A stretch of DNA of 64,000 bases from Haloplanus natans DSM 17983. Lineage in GTDB: Archaea; Halobacteriota; Halobacteria; Halobacteriales; Haloferacaceae. The DNA lies in assembly GCF_000427685.1 (NCBI RefSeq), contig NZ_KE386573.1:2960938-3024937 (forward strand). The letters run 5' to 3'. Every line of letters starts with the position of its first letter. Position 1 is the first letter of the stretch. The translations under genes were made by a program, and so were the position numbers. This document shows positions 37,732 through 47,230 of this stretch, one piece after another. A model generated the notes under the pieces. It searched no databases. It saw nothing but the letters and a program-made list of their open reading frames with translations, and was not told the DNA's origin.

Positions 37732-38253
37732 ATGCCCGCGAACCCCCTCGTCATGTTCGACGAGATCATGGGGAAATTCGAGGGGAGCCCGAGTCAACAG
37801 GCGGTGATCCGCCTCCTCCTCGAACGGGGCTTCTCCGTCAACGACGAGGGGCGAGTCGTCTCCGGCGGGATCGAGATTCCCAACACGGGAATCGCCCGCG
37901 AGATCGGCGTCGACCGCCGTGTCGTCGATTCGACGACCGATGTCATCCTCGGAGACCCCGAACTCCGCCGTATCTTCCAGAACATCACGGCCATCCCGAG
38001 CCTGATGGATCTAGCGCCCGTCTTGGACCTCTCGGTGCTCACGGTCTGGGTCGACGACGAGACGGAGTCGGGCATCGTCGCCGACGTGACGACGGCCATC
38101 GCGGACCGCGGCATCTCGATCAGGCAGGTGATCAGCGAGGACCCCGAGTTCGTCGACGACCCCAAACTGTACGTCATCACCGACGCCGCCCTGCCGGGGG
38201 ACCTCCTGGTCGAGATTCGCGAGTTGCCGTACGTCCGCCGGGTCGAGTTCTGA
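37732..38253 (+). CDS. ACT-domain transcriptional regulator of amino-acid metabolism, 173 aa
   Basis: N-terminal helix-turn-helix (about 15-65; SPSQQAVIRLLLERGFSVN, IPNTGIAREIGVDRRVVDST) and C-terminal ACT domain (about 95-173; LSVLTVWVDDETESGIVADV, then RGISIRQVISEDPEF). Family: haloarchaeal HTH-ACT regulators. An alternative start is ATG 37753 (MFDEIMGKFEG). It overlaps the next gene by three bases. Ligand probably an amino acid; inferred. Confidence 0.85.
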   Translation: MPANPLVMFDEIMGKFEGSPSQQAVIRLLLERGFSVNDEGRVVSGGIEIPNTGIAREIGVDRRVVDSTTDVILGDPELRRIFQNITAIPSLMDLAPVLDLSVLTVWVDDETESGIVADVTTAIADRGISIRQVISEDPEFVDDPKLYVITDAALPGDLLVEIRELPYVRRVEF

Positions 38254-38858
38254 TGGGCGAGGCGTTTCTCACCGTCGCGGAGCGGGCACAGGCCGATTTC
38301 GAGGTGAAGGGCTCGGAGTTCATCGGCCACGTCGCCCCCGCCGACTCCGTCGCGGCCGCCGAGGCGTTCGCGAGCGAGGTGCGCGAGGCGTACGCAGACG
38401 CGACACACAACGTGCCCGCCTACCGCGTTCCGACGGGCGACGGCGGTATGCTCCGCGAGTGGTCGAGCGACGACGGCGAACCCACCGGGTCCGCGGGCAA
38501 CCCCGCGCTGAACGTCCTCGTCCAGCGCGACCTGCGAAACGTCGTCGCGGTCGTCACCCGCTACTACGGCGGCGTCAACCTCGGCGTCGGCGGATTGGCG
38601 CGGGCGTACGCCCGGGGCGTGAGCGACGCGGTGGCGGCGGCGGGCGTCGTCGAGGAACGACCCCACGAGCGGTTCGTCGCCACGGTCGACTACGACGACT
38701 CCGGCACCGTTCGCGGCATCCTCGAAAGCGCCGGCGTCGAGTTCGACGCCACCTACGAGGCACGGGCGAGTTTCGAGGTGCGCGTCCCCGTCGAGGACGG
38801 GGCGGGGCTCCGGGACCGCCTGCGGAGTGCAACCGGTGGCCGGGTCGAACTGTCCTAA
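38253..38858 (+). CDS. YigZ/IMPACT family protein, 201 aa
   Basis: IMPACT N-terminal domain: FEVKGSEFIGHVAPADSVAA, ATHNVPAYRVPTGDGGMLRE, WSSDDGEPTGSAGNPALNVL, TRYYGGVNLGVGGLARAYAR; C-terminal DUF1949-type ferredoxin-like half. Bacterial YigZ binds nucleic acid or interacts with translation; function in archaea unknown. TGATG overlap with the ACT regulator indicates co-transcription. Hairpin copy D follows its stop. Confidence 0.9.
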   Translation: MGEAFLTVAERAQADFEVKGSEFIGHVAPADSVAAAEAFASEVREAYADATHNVPAYRVPTGDGGMLREWSSDDGEPTGSAGNPALNVLVQRDLRNVVAVVTRYYGGVNLGVGGLARAYARGVSDAVAAAGVVEERPHERFVATVDYDDSGTVRGILESAGVEFDATYEARASFEVRVPVEDGAGLRDRLRSATGGRVELS

Positions 38859-38860
38859 CA

Positions 38861-38934
38861 CTGTCGGTTGTAACTGTTTCGAGATATTCGCCATCTTAGG
38901 ATGGCGAATATCTCGATTGACTTACAGCCGGCAG
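38861..38934 (+). repeat. compound hairpin element, copy D (3' of yigZ-like gene)
   Basis: Left arm CTGTCGGTTGTAA (38861-38873) pairs with TTACAGCCGGCAG at the right end (11 of 13). Inner perfect 17-bp stem TCGAGATATTCGCCATC (38879-38895) / GATGGCGAATATCTCGA (38900-38916) over TTAG. Flanks GTAACTGTT and TTGACTTACAG are the family motif. The inner stem is AT-richer and unrelated to copies A-C. A second diverged right arm, GACTCACAGCCGACAG, follows at 38938-38953. Confidence 0.75.
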
Positions 38935-39064
38935 TATGACTCACAGCCGACAGTATACGGATGACTACGGACCGGTATGGAGCCGTCCACGGGTCGGTCT
39001 CGGTGGAGATTATCGACGCTCGAATCCGGCGTCGTCGGTCGAGGTTCGACCTGAAAGGGAGGGG

Positions 39065-39739
39065 TTATTTGGTGCGGAACGCCCGGTCGCCAGCGTCGCC
39101 GAGGCCGGGGACGATGAAGCCGTTCTCGTCGAGGTGGTCGTCGATAGCGACGGTGAGGAGGTCGGCCTCGGGGACGGCCTCGCCGACACGGAGGAGGCCG
39201 TCCGGGGCGCTCACCGCAGAGAGGACGAAGAGGTTCTCCGGATCGGCGTCTTCGAGAACGTAGCCGAGGACGGCCGACATCGTCGATCCGGTGGCGAGCA
39301 TCGGGTCGGCGACGATGACGGTGTCGGTGTCCTTGATCTCGGGGAGTTTCACGTAGTCGACGGTGATGGGGAACTCGCCGTCCTCGTTCATCCCGGCCTC
39401 CTCGTCGCGGCCGGCGCTGATGACACCCTGTTTGGCGCGGGGGAAGGCCTTCAACAACCCCTCTACGAAGGGCGTCGCTGCACGGAGGACGTTGATGATC
39501 ACCACGTCGTCTAAGCCTTTCACGCGCTCGCCGGTCGTCTCGGCCAACGGCGTCTCGATGGCGACGTACTCGGTGTCCATCGCGCCGTCGATGATCTCGT
39601 AGCCACAGATGCGCCCGAGTTTCACCAGGCCCTTCCGGAAGGCCACTTGCTCGGTCGTCACGTCCCGAATCTTCGAGAGCGTATCCTTGGCGAGGGCGTG
39701 AGTGACGAGATACGCCTCGTCGCGGTCCTCGATGGTCAT
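39065..39739 (-). CDS. upp: uracil phosphoribosyltransferase, 224 aa
   Basis: Salvage enzyme converting uracil and PRPP to UMP. PRPP loop [20 protein letters not shown]; uracil-binding end [18 protein letters not shown]-terminal [20 protein letters not shown]. Normal length. PRPP synthase (prs) lies about 9 kb downstream. Confidence 0.96.
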   Translation of the reverse strand: MTIEDRDEAYLVTHALAKDTLSKIRDVTTEQVAFRKGLVKLGRICGYEIIDGAMDTEYVAIETPLAETTGERVKGLDDVVIINVLRAATPFVEGLLKAFPRAKQGVISAGRDEEAGMNEDGEFPITVDYVKLPEIKDTDTVIVADPMLATGSTMSAVLGYVLEDADPENLFVLSAVSAPDGLLRVGEAVPEADLLTVAIDDHLDENGFIVPGLGDAGDRAFRTK

Positions 39740-39814
39740 ACACCTACACCGCGAGTCGAGGCTAATAAAACGCGCTATCGTCGTGTCCGCTCGGCCGACC
39801 GGGACACATCCGCG

Positions 39815-39991
39815 TCACCGCGTCACGAGATACGTCACGCCCATCAACAGGAGCGCGAGCGACGCGACGTTCCAGATCGTAAATCCCACCAGATCGATAA
39901 CGGAGAGTCCCCAGACGACGCCGACCGCGAACACCGAAGAGAGGAGGAGATTCATCACGAAGAGTACGCGCGGGTCGCCCTGCGAGGCCAT
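39815..39991 (-). CDS. small two-helix membrane protein, 58 aa
   Basis: [20 protein letters not shown] and two hydrophobic helices (about 8-30 and 33-55), ending GVTYLVTR. No family recognised; similar small membrane proteins are common in haloarchaea. TATA-like TATTAAGTACG on the minus strand about 25-30 bases upstream. Divergent from rfcS with a palindrome between them. Confidence 0.65.
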   Translation of the reverse strand: MASQGDPRVLFVMNLLLSSVFAVGVVWGLSVIDLVGFTIWNVASLALLLMGVTYLVTR

Positions 39992-40021
39992 ACCTCGTGG
40001 TGGTCCGGGGGCGTACTTAAT

Positions 40022-40041
40022 ACTCCCCGGTCTCGGGGAGT
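40022..40041. promoter_or_regulatory. inverted repeat between divergent promoters of membrane gene and rfcS
   Basis: ACTCCCCG (40022-40029) and CGGGGAGT (40034-40041) form a perfect 8-bp dyad over GTCT. It abuts the rfcS TATA (TTTATG at 40041-40046, 25-30 bases before the ATG at 40071) and the minus-strand TATTAAG. It may be an operator or a cruciform marking both start sites. Confidence 0.5.
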
Positions 40042-40070
40042 TTATGTGCGGACCGGCCCCTCCGTATGGT

Positions 40071-41678
40071 ATGAGCGAGGCCGAGTCCGAGGGCGCGACC
40101 GGACGGGAAATCTGGATCGAGAAGTACCGTCCGGAGACCCTGGAGGACGTGCACGGACAGGACGACATCGTCGACCGTCTGCGGAGCTACATCGATCAGG
40201 ACGACCTGCCGCACCTTTTATTTTCAGGTCCTGCAGGCGTGGGTAAAACTACTTGTTCCACAGCTATTGCGCGTGAAATTTATGGCGACGACTGGCGGGG
40301 CAACTTCCTCGAACTCAACGCCTCCGACCAGCGGGGGATCGACGTGGTGCGCGACCGAATCAAGAACTTCGCGCGGTCGAGTTTCGGCGGCTTCGACTAC
40401 CGGATCATCTTCCTCGACGAGGCCGACTCGTTGTGCGTGCCGCCCGGGACCGAAGTCGTCACCGGATATCCGTCGAGTCCGGAGGTGAAACCCATCGAGG
40501 AAGTGAGTGAAGACGGTGAGCCGATCCCATCAGTCGACTTCGAGACGAACGAGATCCAGTCCGACAAGGGGAAACTCGTCGACTCCGGCGTCGCGGATTT
40601 CTTCGAACTCGAACTGGAAGATGGCCGGACGATACTGGCGAGTCTGACTCACCCCTTCTTCGTCGTCGACGAGGACGGGCGACTCGTCGAGACGGAGCTT
40701 CGGGACCTGTCTCCGGGCGACGAAATCGCTGATTTCAAAGACGACATCGGCGTGTCGCAGTGTGAAATCTGTGACGCATGGACTGCGGGCCGGTTCTGCT
40801 CGGTCGACTGCAAAGACGAGGGACACAGCCGCGACATGCTCGGAGAGAAGAACCTCGTCGGCGATGGTGATCTCCCTCAGCACGAGCACTACGAACGTAC
40901 CGAGTTCGAACCCGCGGTCCTGTCGGACGGTGGCCTCAAGCCGGTCCGGACGGTCGGTATCAGCCGCATCGACTACAGCCACCGTGGCGAAGCCTACAAC
41001 ATCAGCATGGATGGAACGCCGAACTTCATGCTCGCTAACGGGATTTTGACCCACAACACCTCCGACGCCCAGTCGGCCCTCCGCCGCACGATGGAGCAGT
41101 TCGCCGACAACACCCGCTTTATCCTCTCGTGTAACTACTCCAGTCGCATCATCGACCCGATCCAGTCCCGGTGTGCGGTGTTCCGGTTCTCGCCGCTTCC
41201 GGACGCGGCCATCGCGACACAGATCGAGGAGATCGCCGCCGCGGAGGGCATCGAGATGACCGACGACGGCCTCGACGCGCTGGTCTATGCCGCCGGCGGT
41301 GACATGCGCCGTGCCATCAACACGTTGCAGGCGGCGGCGACGACGGGCGAACTCGTCGACGACGAGGCGGTCTATACGGTGACGAGCACCGCCCGCCCCG
41401 AGGAGATCGAGTCGATGGTCGAGGCGGCCATCGCGGGCGACTTCCCGCGGGCGCGCTCGACGCTCGAAACCCTCCTCGTCGACTCGGGGATGGCCGGGGG
41501 CGACGTGATCGATCAGCTACACCGGTCGGCGTGGGAGTTCGACCTCGACGAGCGTCGGACGGTCCAGCTGATGGAGCGACTGGGCGAGGCCGACTACCGC
41601 ATCACCGAGGGCGCGAACGAACGGGTGCAGTTGGAGGCGATGCTGGCGGCGCTGGCGCTGGACGATCAGGACGGATAG
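40071..41678 (+). CDS. rfcS: replication factor C small subunit with intein, 535 aa precursor
   Basis: AAA+ clamp-loader subunit that loads PCNA. Walker A GPAGVGKT at 53-60; Walker [10 protein letters not shown] at 112-120; SRC-type sensor after the intein ([20 protein letters not shown]). An intein (residues 122-329) interrupts after DEADSL; mature extein is 327 aa, the normal size. Codons over the P-loop (40215-40283) are strikingly A/T-ending compared with the rest. The 3' end overlaps the convergent DUF429 gene by 13 bases. Confidence 0.96.
   Translation: MSEAESEGATGREIWIEKYRPETLEDVHGQDDIVDRLRSYIDQDDLPHLLFSGPAGVGKTTCSTAIAREIYGDDWRGNFLELNASDQRGIDVVRDRIKNFARSSFGGFDYRIIFLDEADSLCVPPGTEVVTGYPSSPEVKPIEEVSEDGEPIPSVDFETNEIQSDKGKLVDSGVADFFELELEDGRTILASLTHPFFVVDEDGRLVETELRDLSPGDEIADFKDDIGVSQCEICDAWTAGRFCSVDCKDEGHSRDMLGEKNLVGDGDLPQHEHYERTEFEPAVLSDGGLKPVRTVGISRIDYSHRGEAYNISMDGTPNFMLANGILTHNTSDAQSALRRTMEQFADNTRFILSCNYSSRIIDPIQSRCAVFRFSPLPDAAIATQIEEIAAAEGIEMTDDGLDALVYAAGGDMRRAINTLQAAATTGELVDDEAVYTVTSTARPEEIESMVEAAIAGDFPRARSTLETLLVDSGMAGGDVIDQLHRSAWEFDLDERRTVQLMERLGEADYRITEGANERVQLEAMLAALALDDQDG
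40434..41057 (+). other. intein in rfcS, 208 aa, mini-intein with Cys-rich insert
   Basis: In-frame protein-splicing element: starts [11 protein letters not shown], block B-like [15 protein letters not shown], ends NGILTHN before Thr. Splice residues are Cys1, terminal His-Asn and +1 Thr. It is too short for a LAGLIDADG endonuclease. In its place is a zinc-finger-like insert with four Cys: CEIC and FCSVDC within about 16 residues, resembling fingers found next to homing endonucleases. It probably splices but cannot home by itself. Confidence 0.88.
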
Positions 41679-42376
41679 ACGATCACCCGCCGGTCGTCCA
41701 CGTTCCGCTTCTCGGGGAGGACGCCGAACGACCCCTCGCCCGCCGTGAGCGCGAGCGCCGCCGCGTCGAGTACGTCGTCGAGGCGACCGGACTGGATGCG
41801 GTGGTGCCACTGCGGGTCGTCGCGGCGCGACTCGACGAAGCGTCGCACCTGCGTGCCGAACGCCTCGTCGACGGTTTCGAGGATCGACAGCCGGGCGTCG
41901 AGCCCCGCCGCTTCCAGCTTCGATCCGGGGTCGTCGGCGCCCGTCCGGGCCGCGAAGCGCGCGTAACACACCTCCGGGTGGCTCTCGTACACCTGCGCTT
42001 CGGCCTCGGGGTGGGCGTCGAGAAAACAGTCCACCTCGCGGATGCGGGGGACGAGCCCCCAGCTTTGACTGCCGAGTCGACCGCCGTTTTCCGCGCGGGC
42101 CGCCTCGTAGCCGTCGGCCTCGACGGCGGCGCGACGGGGCACGTCGAAGACGGAGCTCTGGCGCTCGCCGAGCATCGAGGCGGCGGCCCGGTCGCAGTCC
42201 CGGGGCGGCGTCTCCGGCAGACCGATGGGGATGTCGACGAGGATGGCGTCGGCGTCCGGGTGGGCCCGCCACACGTTGAGGACGGTCGGTTCGGTGGTGA
42301 TCGTCACGTCGCCGTCGTCGAGTGCGACGACGACCCAGCAGCCACGCGCCCAGTCGACGCCGAGTGCCGTGGTCAT
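41666..42376 (-). CDS. DUF429 family protein, 236 aa
   Basis: RNase H-fold predicted nuclease family: [20 protein letters not shown] at the start; [44 protein letters not shown]. Conserved Asp and Glu residues (VDWA, DIPIG, ESHPE) are in place. Role unknown in archaea. Convergent overlap with rfcS. AlaRS is divergent. Confidence 0.85.
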   Translation of the reverse strand: MTTALGVDWARGCWVVVALDDGDVTITTEPTVLNVWRAHPDADAILVDIPIGLPETPPRDCDRAAASMLGERQSSVFDVPRRAAVEADGYEAARAENGGRLGSQSWGLVPRIREVDCFLDAHPEAEAQVYESHPEVCYARFAARTGADDPGSKLEAAGLDARLSILETVDEAFGTQVRRFVESRRDDPQWHHRIQSGRLDDVLDAAALALTAGEGSFGVLPEKRNVDDRRVIVYPS

Positions 42377-42506
42377 GTAGGAGGTGGGACGGCCAGCATC
42401 ATAAGTCGTCGAATTCGGGCGACTGCGCCGCGGCGTGTGCCCCGAAATCGAGCGAGACGCCCGGTCCCGGAACTGTTTTAGGCGGAGACTGGCCAAAGAG
42501 GAGGTA

Positions 42507-45278
42507 ATGAGCGAACTCGAAGCGGCCTACCGTCTCGACTACTTCGAGGAGGAGGGATTCACTCGACAGGAGTGTGCCTCCTGTGGCGCGCATTTCTGGT
42601 CGCGCGTCGAGCGCGACACCTGCGGCGAGCCACCCTGTGACGACTACAGCTTCATCGGCAATCCGGGCTTCGACGGGGAGCGCACGCTGGAGGAGATGCG
42701 GGAGGCGTTCCTTTCTTTCTTCGAGGAGAACGATCACGAGCGCATCGACCCGTACCCGGTCGCGGCGAACCGCTGGCGCGACGACGTCCTCCTGACCCAG
42801 GCGTCTATCTACGACTTCCAGCCCCTGGTCACGTCGGGGGAGACGCCGCCGCCCGCGAACCCACTGACTATCAGCCAACCCTGCATTCGGATGCAGGACA
42901 TCGACAATGTGGGCAAGACCGGCCGCCACACGATGGCCTTCGAGATGATGGCTCACCACGCCTTCAACGTCCGCGAAGACGCCGAAGACGACTACGCCTA
43001 CGAGGGCGAGGTGTACTGGAAAGACGAGACGGTCGAGTACTGCGACGCCTTTTTCGAGCACATGGGCGCCGACCCCGTAGAGGTCACGTACATCGAGGAC
43101 CCGTGGGTCGGCGGCGGCAACGCGGGGCCGGCGTTCGAGGTGATCTACCGCGGCCTCGAACTCGCCACGCTCGTGTTCATGTCGATGGAACAGGACCCCG
43201 ACGGCGAGTACGAGATGAAAGACGGCAACCGCTACAGCCCGATGGACACCTACATCGTCGACACGGGCTACGGGCTGGAGCGGTGGACCTGGATGACACA
43301 GGGGACGCCGACGGTGTACGAGGCCGTCTATCCGGAGATGATCGACTTCCTCACCGATCACGCGGGGATCGATCACAGCGACGAGGAGCGGGATCTGATC
43401 CGCGACGCCGCCCGCCTCTCGGGCTATCTCGACATCGACGAAATCGAGGATCTGGCGTCGGCCCGCGCCGAGGTGGCGGGCGAACTCGGCGTCGACGCCG
43501 AGCGTCTCACCGACCTGCTCGAACCCCTCGAAGACATCTACGCCATCGCCGACCACTGCCGAACCCTCGCGTATATGCTCGGCGACGGCATCGTGCCCTC
43601 GAACGTCGGCACGGGCTATCTTGCGCGGATGGTACTCCGGCGGACCAAACGCCTCGTGGACGGGCTGGGCATCGACGCGCCGCTCGACGAACTCGTCGAT
43701 ATGCAGGCCGAACGGCTGGACTACACCAACCGCGATACGATCCGCGACATGGTGCGGACGGAGGAAAGGAAATACCGCAAGACGCTCGAACGCGGCCAGC
43801 GGAAAGTCGAAGGGATCGCGGAGGAGTACGCCGCGCGCGACGAGTCCATCCCCCGAGAGACGCTGATCGAGCTCTACGACTCCCACGGCATCCAGCCGGA
43901 CATGGTGGCCGAAATCGCCCGCGAGTACGGCGCGGCCGTCGACGTGCCCGACGACTTCTACGGGCTGGTCGCGGCGCGACACGAGGGCGAGGGGGCGTCC
44001 GAGGCCGCCGCCGAGCGCGACGACCGCCTCGCGAACCTTCCCGAGACCGACCGCCTGTTCTACGACGACCAGGAGCGCACGGAGTTCGAGGCGGTCGTCC
44101 TCGACGTGTTCGAACGCGAGGAGGGGTTCGACGTGGTGCTCGACCAGACGATGTTCTACCCCGAGGGCGGGGGGCAGCCGGCCGACACGGGCACCCTCTC
44201 GACGGACGAGACGACAGTCGAGGTCACGGACGTACAGCGCCGTGACGGCGTGATCCTCCACCGGACCGACGGCAACCCCGGCAAGGGCGAGTTCGTCCGC
44301 GGTCGGATCGACGCCGAGCGCCGGTTCAGCCTGATGCGCCATCACACCGCGACCCACGTCGTCGGCTACGCCGCCCGGCAGGTGCTCGGCGACCACGTCC
44401 GACAGGCCGGCGCCCAGAAGGGGACCGGCCAGTCCCGCCTCGACGTGCGCCACTTCCGTCGGATCAGCCGGTCGGAGGTGAAAGAGATCGAACGCGTCGC
44501 CAACGAGGTGGTGACGGACAACCGCCCGGTCACACAGGAGTGGCCGGACCGCCACGAGGCGGAGGCGAAACACGGCTTCGACCTCTACCAGGGCGGGGTC
44601 CCGCCGGGCCAGCAGATCCGGCTCATCCACGTCGAGGACGACGTGCAGGCGTGTGCGGGGACACACGTCTCCCGGACCGGTGACATCGGCGCGATCAAGA
44701 TTCTCAAGACCGAGCCGATCCAGGACGGCGTCGAGCGCATCGTCTTCGCGGCGGGATCGGCGGCCATCGAGGCGACCCAGCGCACCGAGGACGCCCTCTA
44801 CGGCGCGGCCGACGTGCTCGACGTATCGCCCGAGGCGGTGCCCGAGACGGCCGAGCGCTTCTTCGAGGAGTGGAAGGAACGGGGCAAACGGATCGACCGT
44901 CTCAAAGAGGAACTCGCGGAGGTGCGCGCGGCCGCGGCCGACGCCGACGAACTGGAGGTCGCCGAAGGCGTCACGGCCGTGATCCGACGGATGGACGCCG
45001 ACGCCGACGAACTCCGCGCCACCGCGAACGCCATCGTCGACGAAGGGTCGGTGGCCGTCCTCGGGAGTGCACAGGGCGGGAGCGCCCAGTTCGTCGTCGG
45101 CGTGCCCGACGGCGTCGACATCAACGCTGGAGAGGTCGTGGGGCGCCTCGCGGGGCAGGTCGGCGGCGGCGGCGGCGGCCCGCCGGACTTCGCGCAGGGG
45201 GGCGGCCCCGACGTGGACGCCCTCGACGACGCCCTCGACGAGGCGCCCGAGGTGCTCCGGGCGACCCGGAACGCGTAG
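42507..45278 (+). CDS. alaS: alanyl-tRNA synthetase, archaeal type, 923 aa
   Basis: Class II aaRS. Archaeal N-terminal zinc motif CASCGAHFW (23-31); aminoacylation domain with [20 protein letters not shown] and [17 protein letters not shown]; editing domain with [11 protein letters not shown] and VQACAGTH; C-terminal Gly-rich linker [14 protein letters not shown] typical of archaeal forms. A GGAGG site lies just upstream (GAGGAGGTAATG) and TGTTTTA at 42474-42480 is the TATA. Complete. Confidence 0.97.
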   Translation: MSELEAAYRLDYFEEEGFTRQECASCGAHFWSRVERDTCGEPPCDDYSFIGNPGFDGERTLEEMREAFLSFFEENDHERIDPYPVAANRWRDDVLLTQASIYDFQPLVTSGETPPPANPLTISQPCIRMQDIDNVGKTGRHTMAFEMMAHHAFNVREDAEDDYAYEGEVYWKDETVEYCDAFFEHMGADPVEVTYIEDPWVGGGNAGPAFEVIYRGLELATLVFMSMEQDPDGEYEMKDGNRYSPMDTYIVDTGYGLERWTWMTQGTPTVYEAVYPEMIDFLTDHAGIDHSDEERDLIRDAARLSGYLDIDEIEDLASARAEVAGELGVDAERLTDLLEPLEDIYAIADHCRTLAYMLGDGIVPSNVGTGYLARMVLRRTKRLVDGLGIDAPLDELVDMQAERLDYTNRDTIRDMVRTEERKYRKTLERGQRKVEGIAEEYAARDESIPRETLIELYDSHGIQPDMVAEIAREYGAAVDVPDDFYGLVAARHEGEGASEAAAERDDRLANLPETDRLFYDDQERTEFEAVVLDVFEREEGFDVVLDQTMFYPEGGGQPADTGTLSTDETTVEVTDVQRRDGVILHRTDGNPGKGEFVRGRIDAERRFSLMRHHTATHVVGYAARQVLGDHVRQAGAQKGTGQSRLDVRHFRRISRSEVKEIERVANEVVTDNRPVTQEWPDRHEAEAKHGFDLYQGGVPPGQQIRLIHVEDDVQACAGTHVSRTGDIGAIKILKTEPIQDGVERIVFAAGSAAIEATQRTEDALYGAADVLDVSPEAVPETAERFFEEWKERGKRIDRLKEELAEVRAAAADADELEVAEGVTAVIRRMDADADELRATANAIVDEGSVAVLGSAQGGSAQFVVGVPDGVDINAGEVVGRLAGQVGGGGGGPPDFAQGGGPDVDALDDALDEAPEVLRATRNA

Positions 45279-45362
45279 CGGGGGCGCGTTCGTTCGGCCG
45301 CGGCTATCACTGCTGAAATCCCCGGACGAAGCTTCAAATACGAGAGCGCGAACAGACCGGGT

Positions 45363-45611
45363 GTGAAGTCGTCCCGCGTCTCGCGCGCGTCGCTCCTGAC
45401 GGTCGCTGGCCTCCTCGGGATCGGCATCGTAGCGCTTACGAGCGTCTCGCTCCCCGGCCAGTCGCTCTTTCGCGAGGTGACGCTGCTCGACCTCCTCTCC
45501 GGCGCGACGCCGATCGATCTTCCGTCGCTGGCCTACGGCGGCGGCCTCTTTTTCATCGGCTTCGCGGCCACCGTCATCGGACTGGTGCTCCTCGTCGCGC
45601 GCGTCTACTGA
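45363..45611 (+). CDS. small membrane protein, 82 aa
   Basis: GTG start, MKSSRVSRASLLTVAGLLGI, two hydrophobic helices (about 8-28 and 57-80), with a LPGQSLFREVTLLDLLSGAT loop between. TATA TTCAAATACG at 45331-45340 gives leaderless spacing to GTG 45363. Family not recognised. Confidence 0.7.
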   Translation: MKSSRVSRASLLTVAGLLGIGIVALTSVSLPGQSLFREVTLLDLLSGATPIDLPSLAYGGGLFFIGFAATVIGLVLLVARVY

Positions 45612-45649
45612 TCGACACGCCCTACTGTCGCGCCGCCGTATCGCCGGCC

Positions 45650-46459
45650 ATGCCCACCGCATCGAACGAGTCCGTGTCGCTGTACTACGAGGCCGACGGC
45701 GGCGGGGACCGGAGTGCCACGGGCGGCCGACCACGGGCCGACGGCGGCGGGACGGTCGTCTGTCTCGGCGACGTGGGGTACGGCGCCTGGCAGTGGGGCT
45801 GGCAACACGCCGGCCTGACCGGGCCGTTCGAGACGCTGGTGACCGACCTCCGGGGCGCCGGGCGCTCCGACGCTCCGCCCGGTCCTTACGCCGTCGACGA
45901 CCTAGTGGCAGACGTGCAGGCGGTCCTCGACGACCACGGCGAGCGGCGAGTCCACGTCGTCGGCGCGGGCCTGGGTGGGATGGTCGCGCTCGAACTCGCA
46001 CGGATATCGACACGGCCCCGGTCGCTCGCCCTCCTCGGCACCGCCCCCGTCGGCGCCGATCTGACGCTCGAACCCCTCTTCGGGGCGCCCGACGACCCCG
46101 ACGCGCTCGAGTCGTCGCTCGCGGCCGCGCTCTCCCGGGACTTCCTGGACGCCAACCCCGACGCAGTCGAGCGGATCGTCGAGTGGCGGGCGGGCGAAGA
46201 CGCGACCCGCGAGGCGTGGGACGCCCAGGCCGCCGCCGTCGCGGCGTTCGACATCTCGGATCGACTCTACGAGGTCGACGTGCCGGCGCTGGTGTGCCAC
46301 GGCCGCGACGACGCGGTGTGGCCGGTCGAATACGGTCGCCGTCTCGCCGAGAACCTCCCCCGTGGCGAGTTCGTCGCCCTCGACGGCGGTCACCTGATCG
46401 GGATCGAACGCTCCCGCGCGGTGAACGACCGGCTCTTTGGCCACTTCGAGTCCCCGTAA
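45650..46459 (+). CDS. alpha/beta-hydrolase fold protein lacking the nucleophile Ser, 269 aa
   Basis: Alpha/beta hydrolase fold: VVCLGDVGYG at the oxyanion region, LVTDLRGAGRSDAPPGPYAV, the elbow VHVVGAGLGGMVALELA, CHGRDDAVWPVEYG, and LDGGHLIGIERS with the His. The elbow reads G-A-G-L-G where GxSxG is expected: the Ser position is Gly107. Asp and His are still there. So it is either a non-hydrolytic scaffold or uses another mechanism. Operon: 33 bases before the amidotransferase. Confidence 0.82.
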   Translation: MPTASNESVSLYYEADGGGDRSATGGRPRADGGGTVVCLGDVGYGAWQWGWQHAGLTGPFETLVTDLRGAGRSDAPPGPYAVDDLVADVQAVLDDHGERRVHVVGAGLGGMVALELARISTRPRSLALLGTAPVGADLTLEPLFGAPDDPDALESSLAAALSRDFLDANPDAVERIVEWRAGEDATREAWDAQAAAVAAFDISDRLYEVDVPALVCHGRDDAVWPVEYGRRLAENLPRGEFVALDGGHLIGIERSRAVNDRLFGHFESP

Positions 46460-46491
46460 GGGCTTCCCGGCTCGACGACGTGAGTCCGGGT

Positions 46492-47208
46492 ATGCCCCTG
46501 CGGATCGCCCTCCTCGACGCCTCGCACGGCACCGCACACACGCGCCGGAACTTCCGGCGGGAGCTCGACGCCGCCCTCGCGGAGTTCGACGTGACGGACG
46601 GCGAGTTGCCCGCCGACTTCGAGTACGACGCCGTCGTCGTCACCGGGTCGCGCTCCTCGGTCTACTGGGACGAGCCGTGGATCGACGGCCTCGTCGACTG
46701 GGTCGCCCGGGCGGCCGACTGCGGCCGCCCCGTCCTCGGCGTCTGCTACGGCCATCAGGCCCTCGCCGAGGCGCTCGGTGGCCGCATCGAGGCGATGGAC
46801 GACATCGAACTCGGCTACCGCGAGGTGCGCCGCGTCGACGACGGCGACCCCCTCCTCGACGGCCTCGACGACCCGTTCGTCGCCTTCGAGACGCATTCGG
46901 ATCGCGTGGCCGAGTTGCCGCCGGGGGCGACGCTCCTCGCCGAAAACGAGCGTGGGGTACAGGCCTTCCGCCGCGGCGACTGCTGGGGCGTGCAGTTCCA
47001 CCCCGAGTACGACCGGGGGAGCGCCGAGCGGGTGACGAAGGGCAAGGACCTCTCCGAGGGACGGATTCGGGGCGTCCTCGACGGCATCGACGCCGACAAC
47101 TACGCGGCGGCCTGTCGGACCAAGCGGCTGTTCGACAACTTCACCGACTACGTCCGCAAGGTGGCCGGGACCGGCGCGTCGCCGCCGCAGTCGGCCGACC
47201 GTTTTTGA
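46492..47208 (+). CDS. class I glutamine amidotransferase, 238 aa
   Basis: GMP synthase-like GATase1: nucleophile C85 in GVCYGHQALAEALGG; catalytic H170/E172 in WGVQFHPEYD; HSDRVAELPPGATLLAENE. It stands alone without a synthetase domain; the acceptor is unknown. Homologues act on small molecules or as glutaminase subunits. Ends with TGASPPQSADRF, likely disordered. Confidence 0.9.
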   Translation: MPLRIALLDASHGTAHTRRNFRRELDAALAEFDVTDGELPADFEYDAVVVTGSRSSVYWDEPWIDGLVDWVARAADCGRPVLGVCYGHQALAEALGGRIEAMDDIELGYREVRRVDDGDPLLDGLDDPFVAFETHSDRVAELPPGATLLAENERGVQAFRRGDCWGVQFHPEYDRGSAERVTKGKDLSEGRIRGVLDGIDADNYAAACRTKRLFDNFTDYVRKVAGTGASPPQSADRF

Positions 47209-47230
47209 GCCCCGCCCCCGGAGTGACGGT

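Noticed and set aside
42399-46643. 1414-residue minus-strand reading frame opposite alaS and following genes
   Set aside because: Antisense shadow caused by the lack of stops in GC-rich DNA; the plus strand encodes complete AlaRS.
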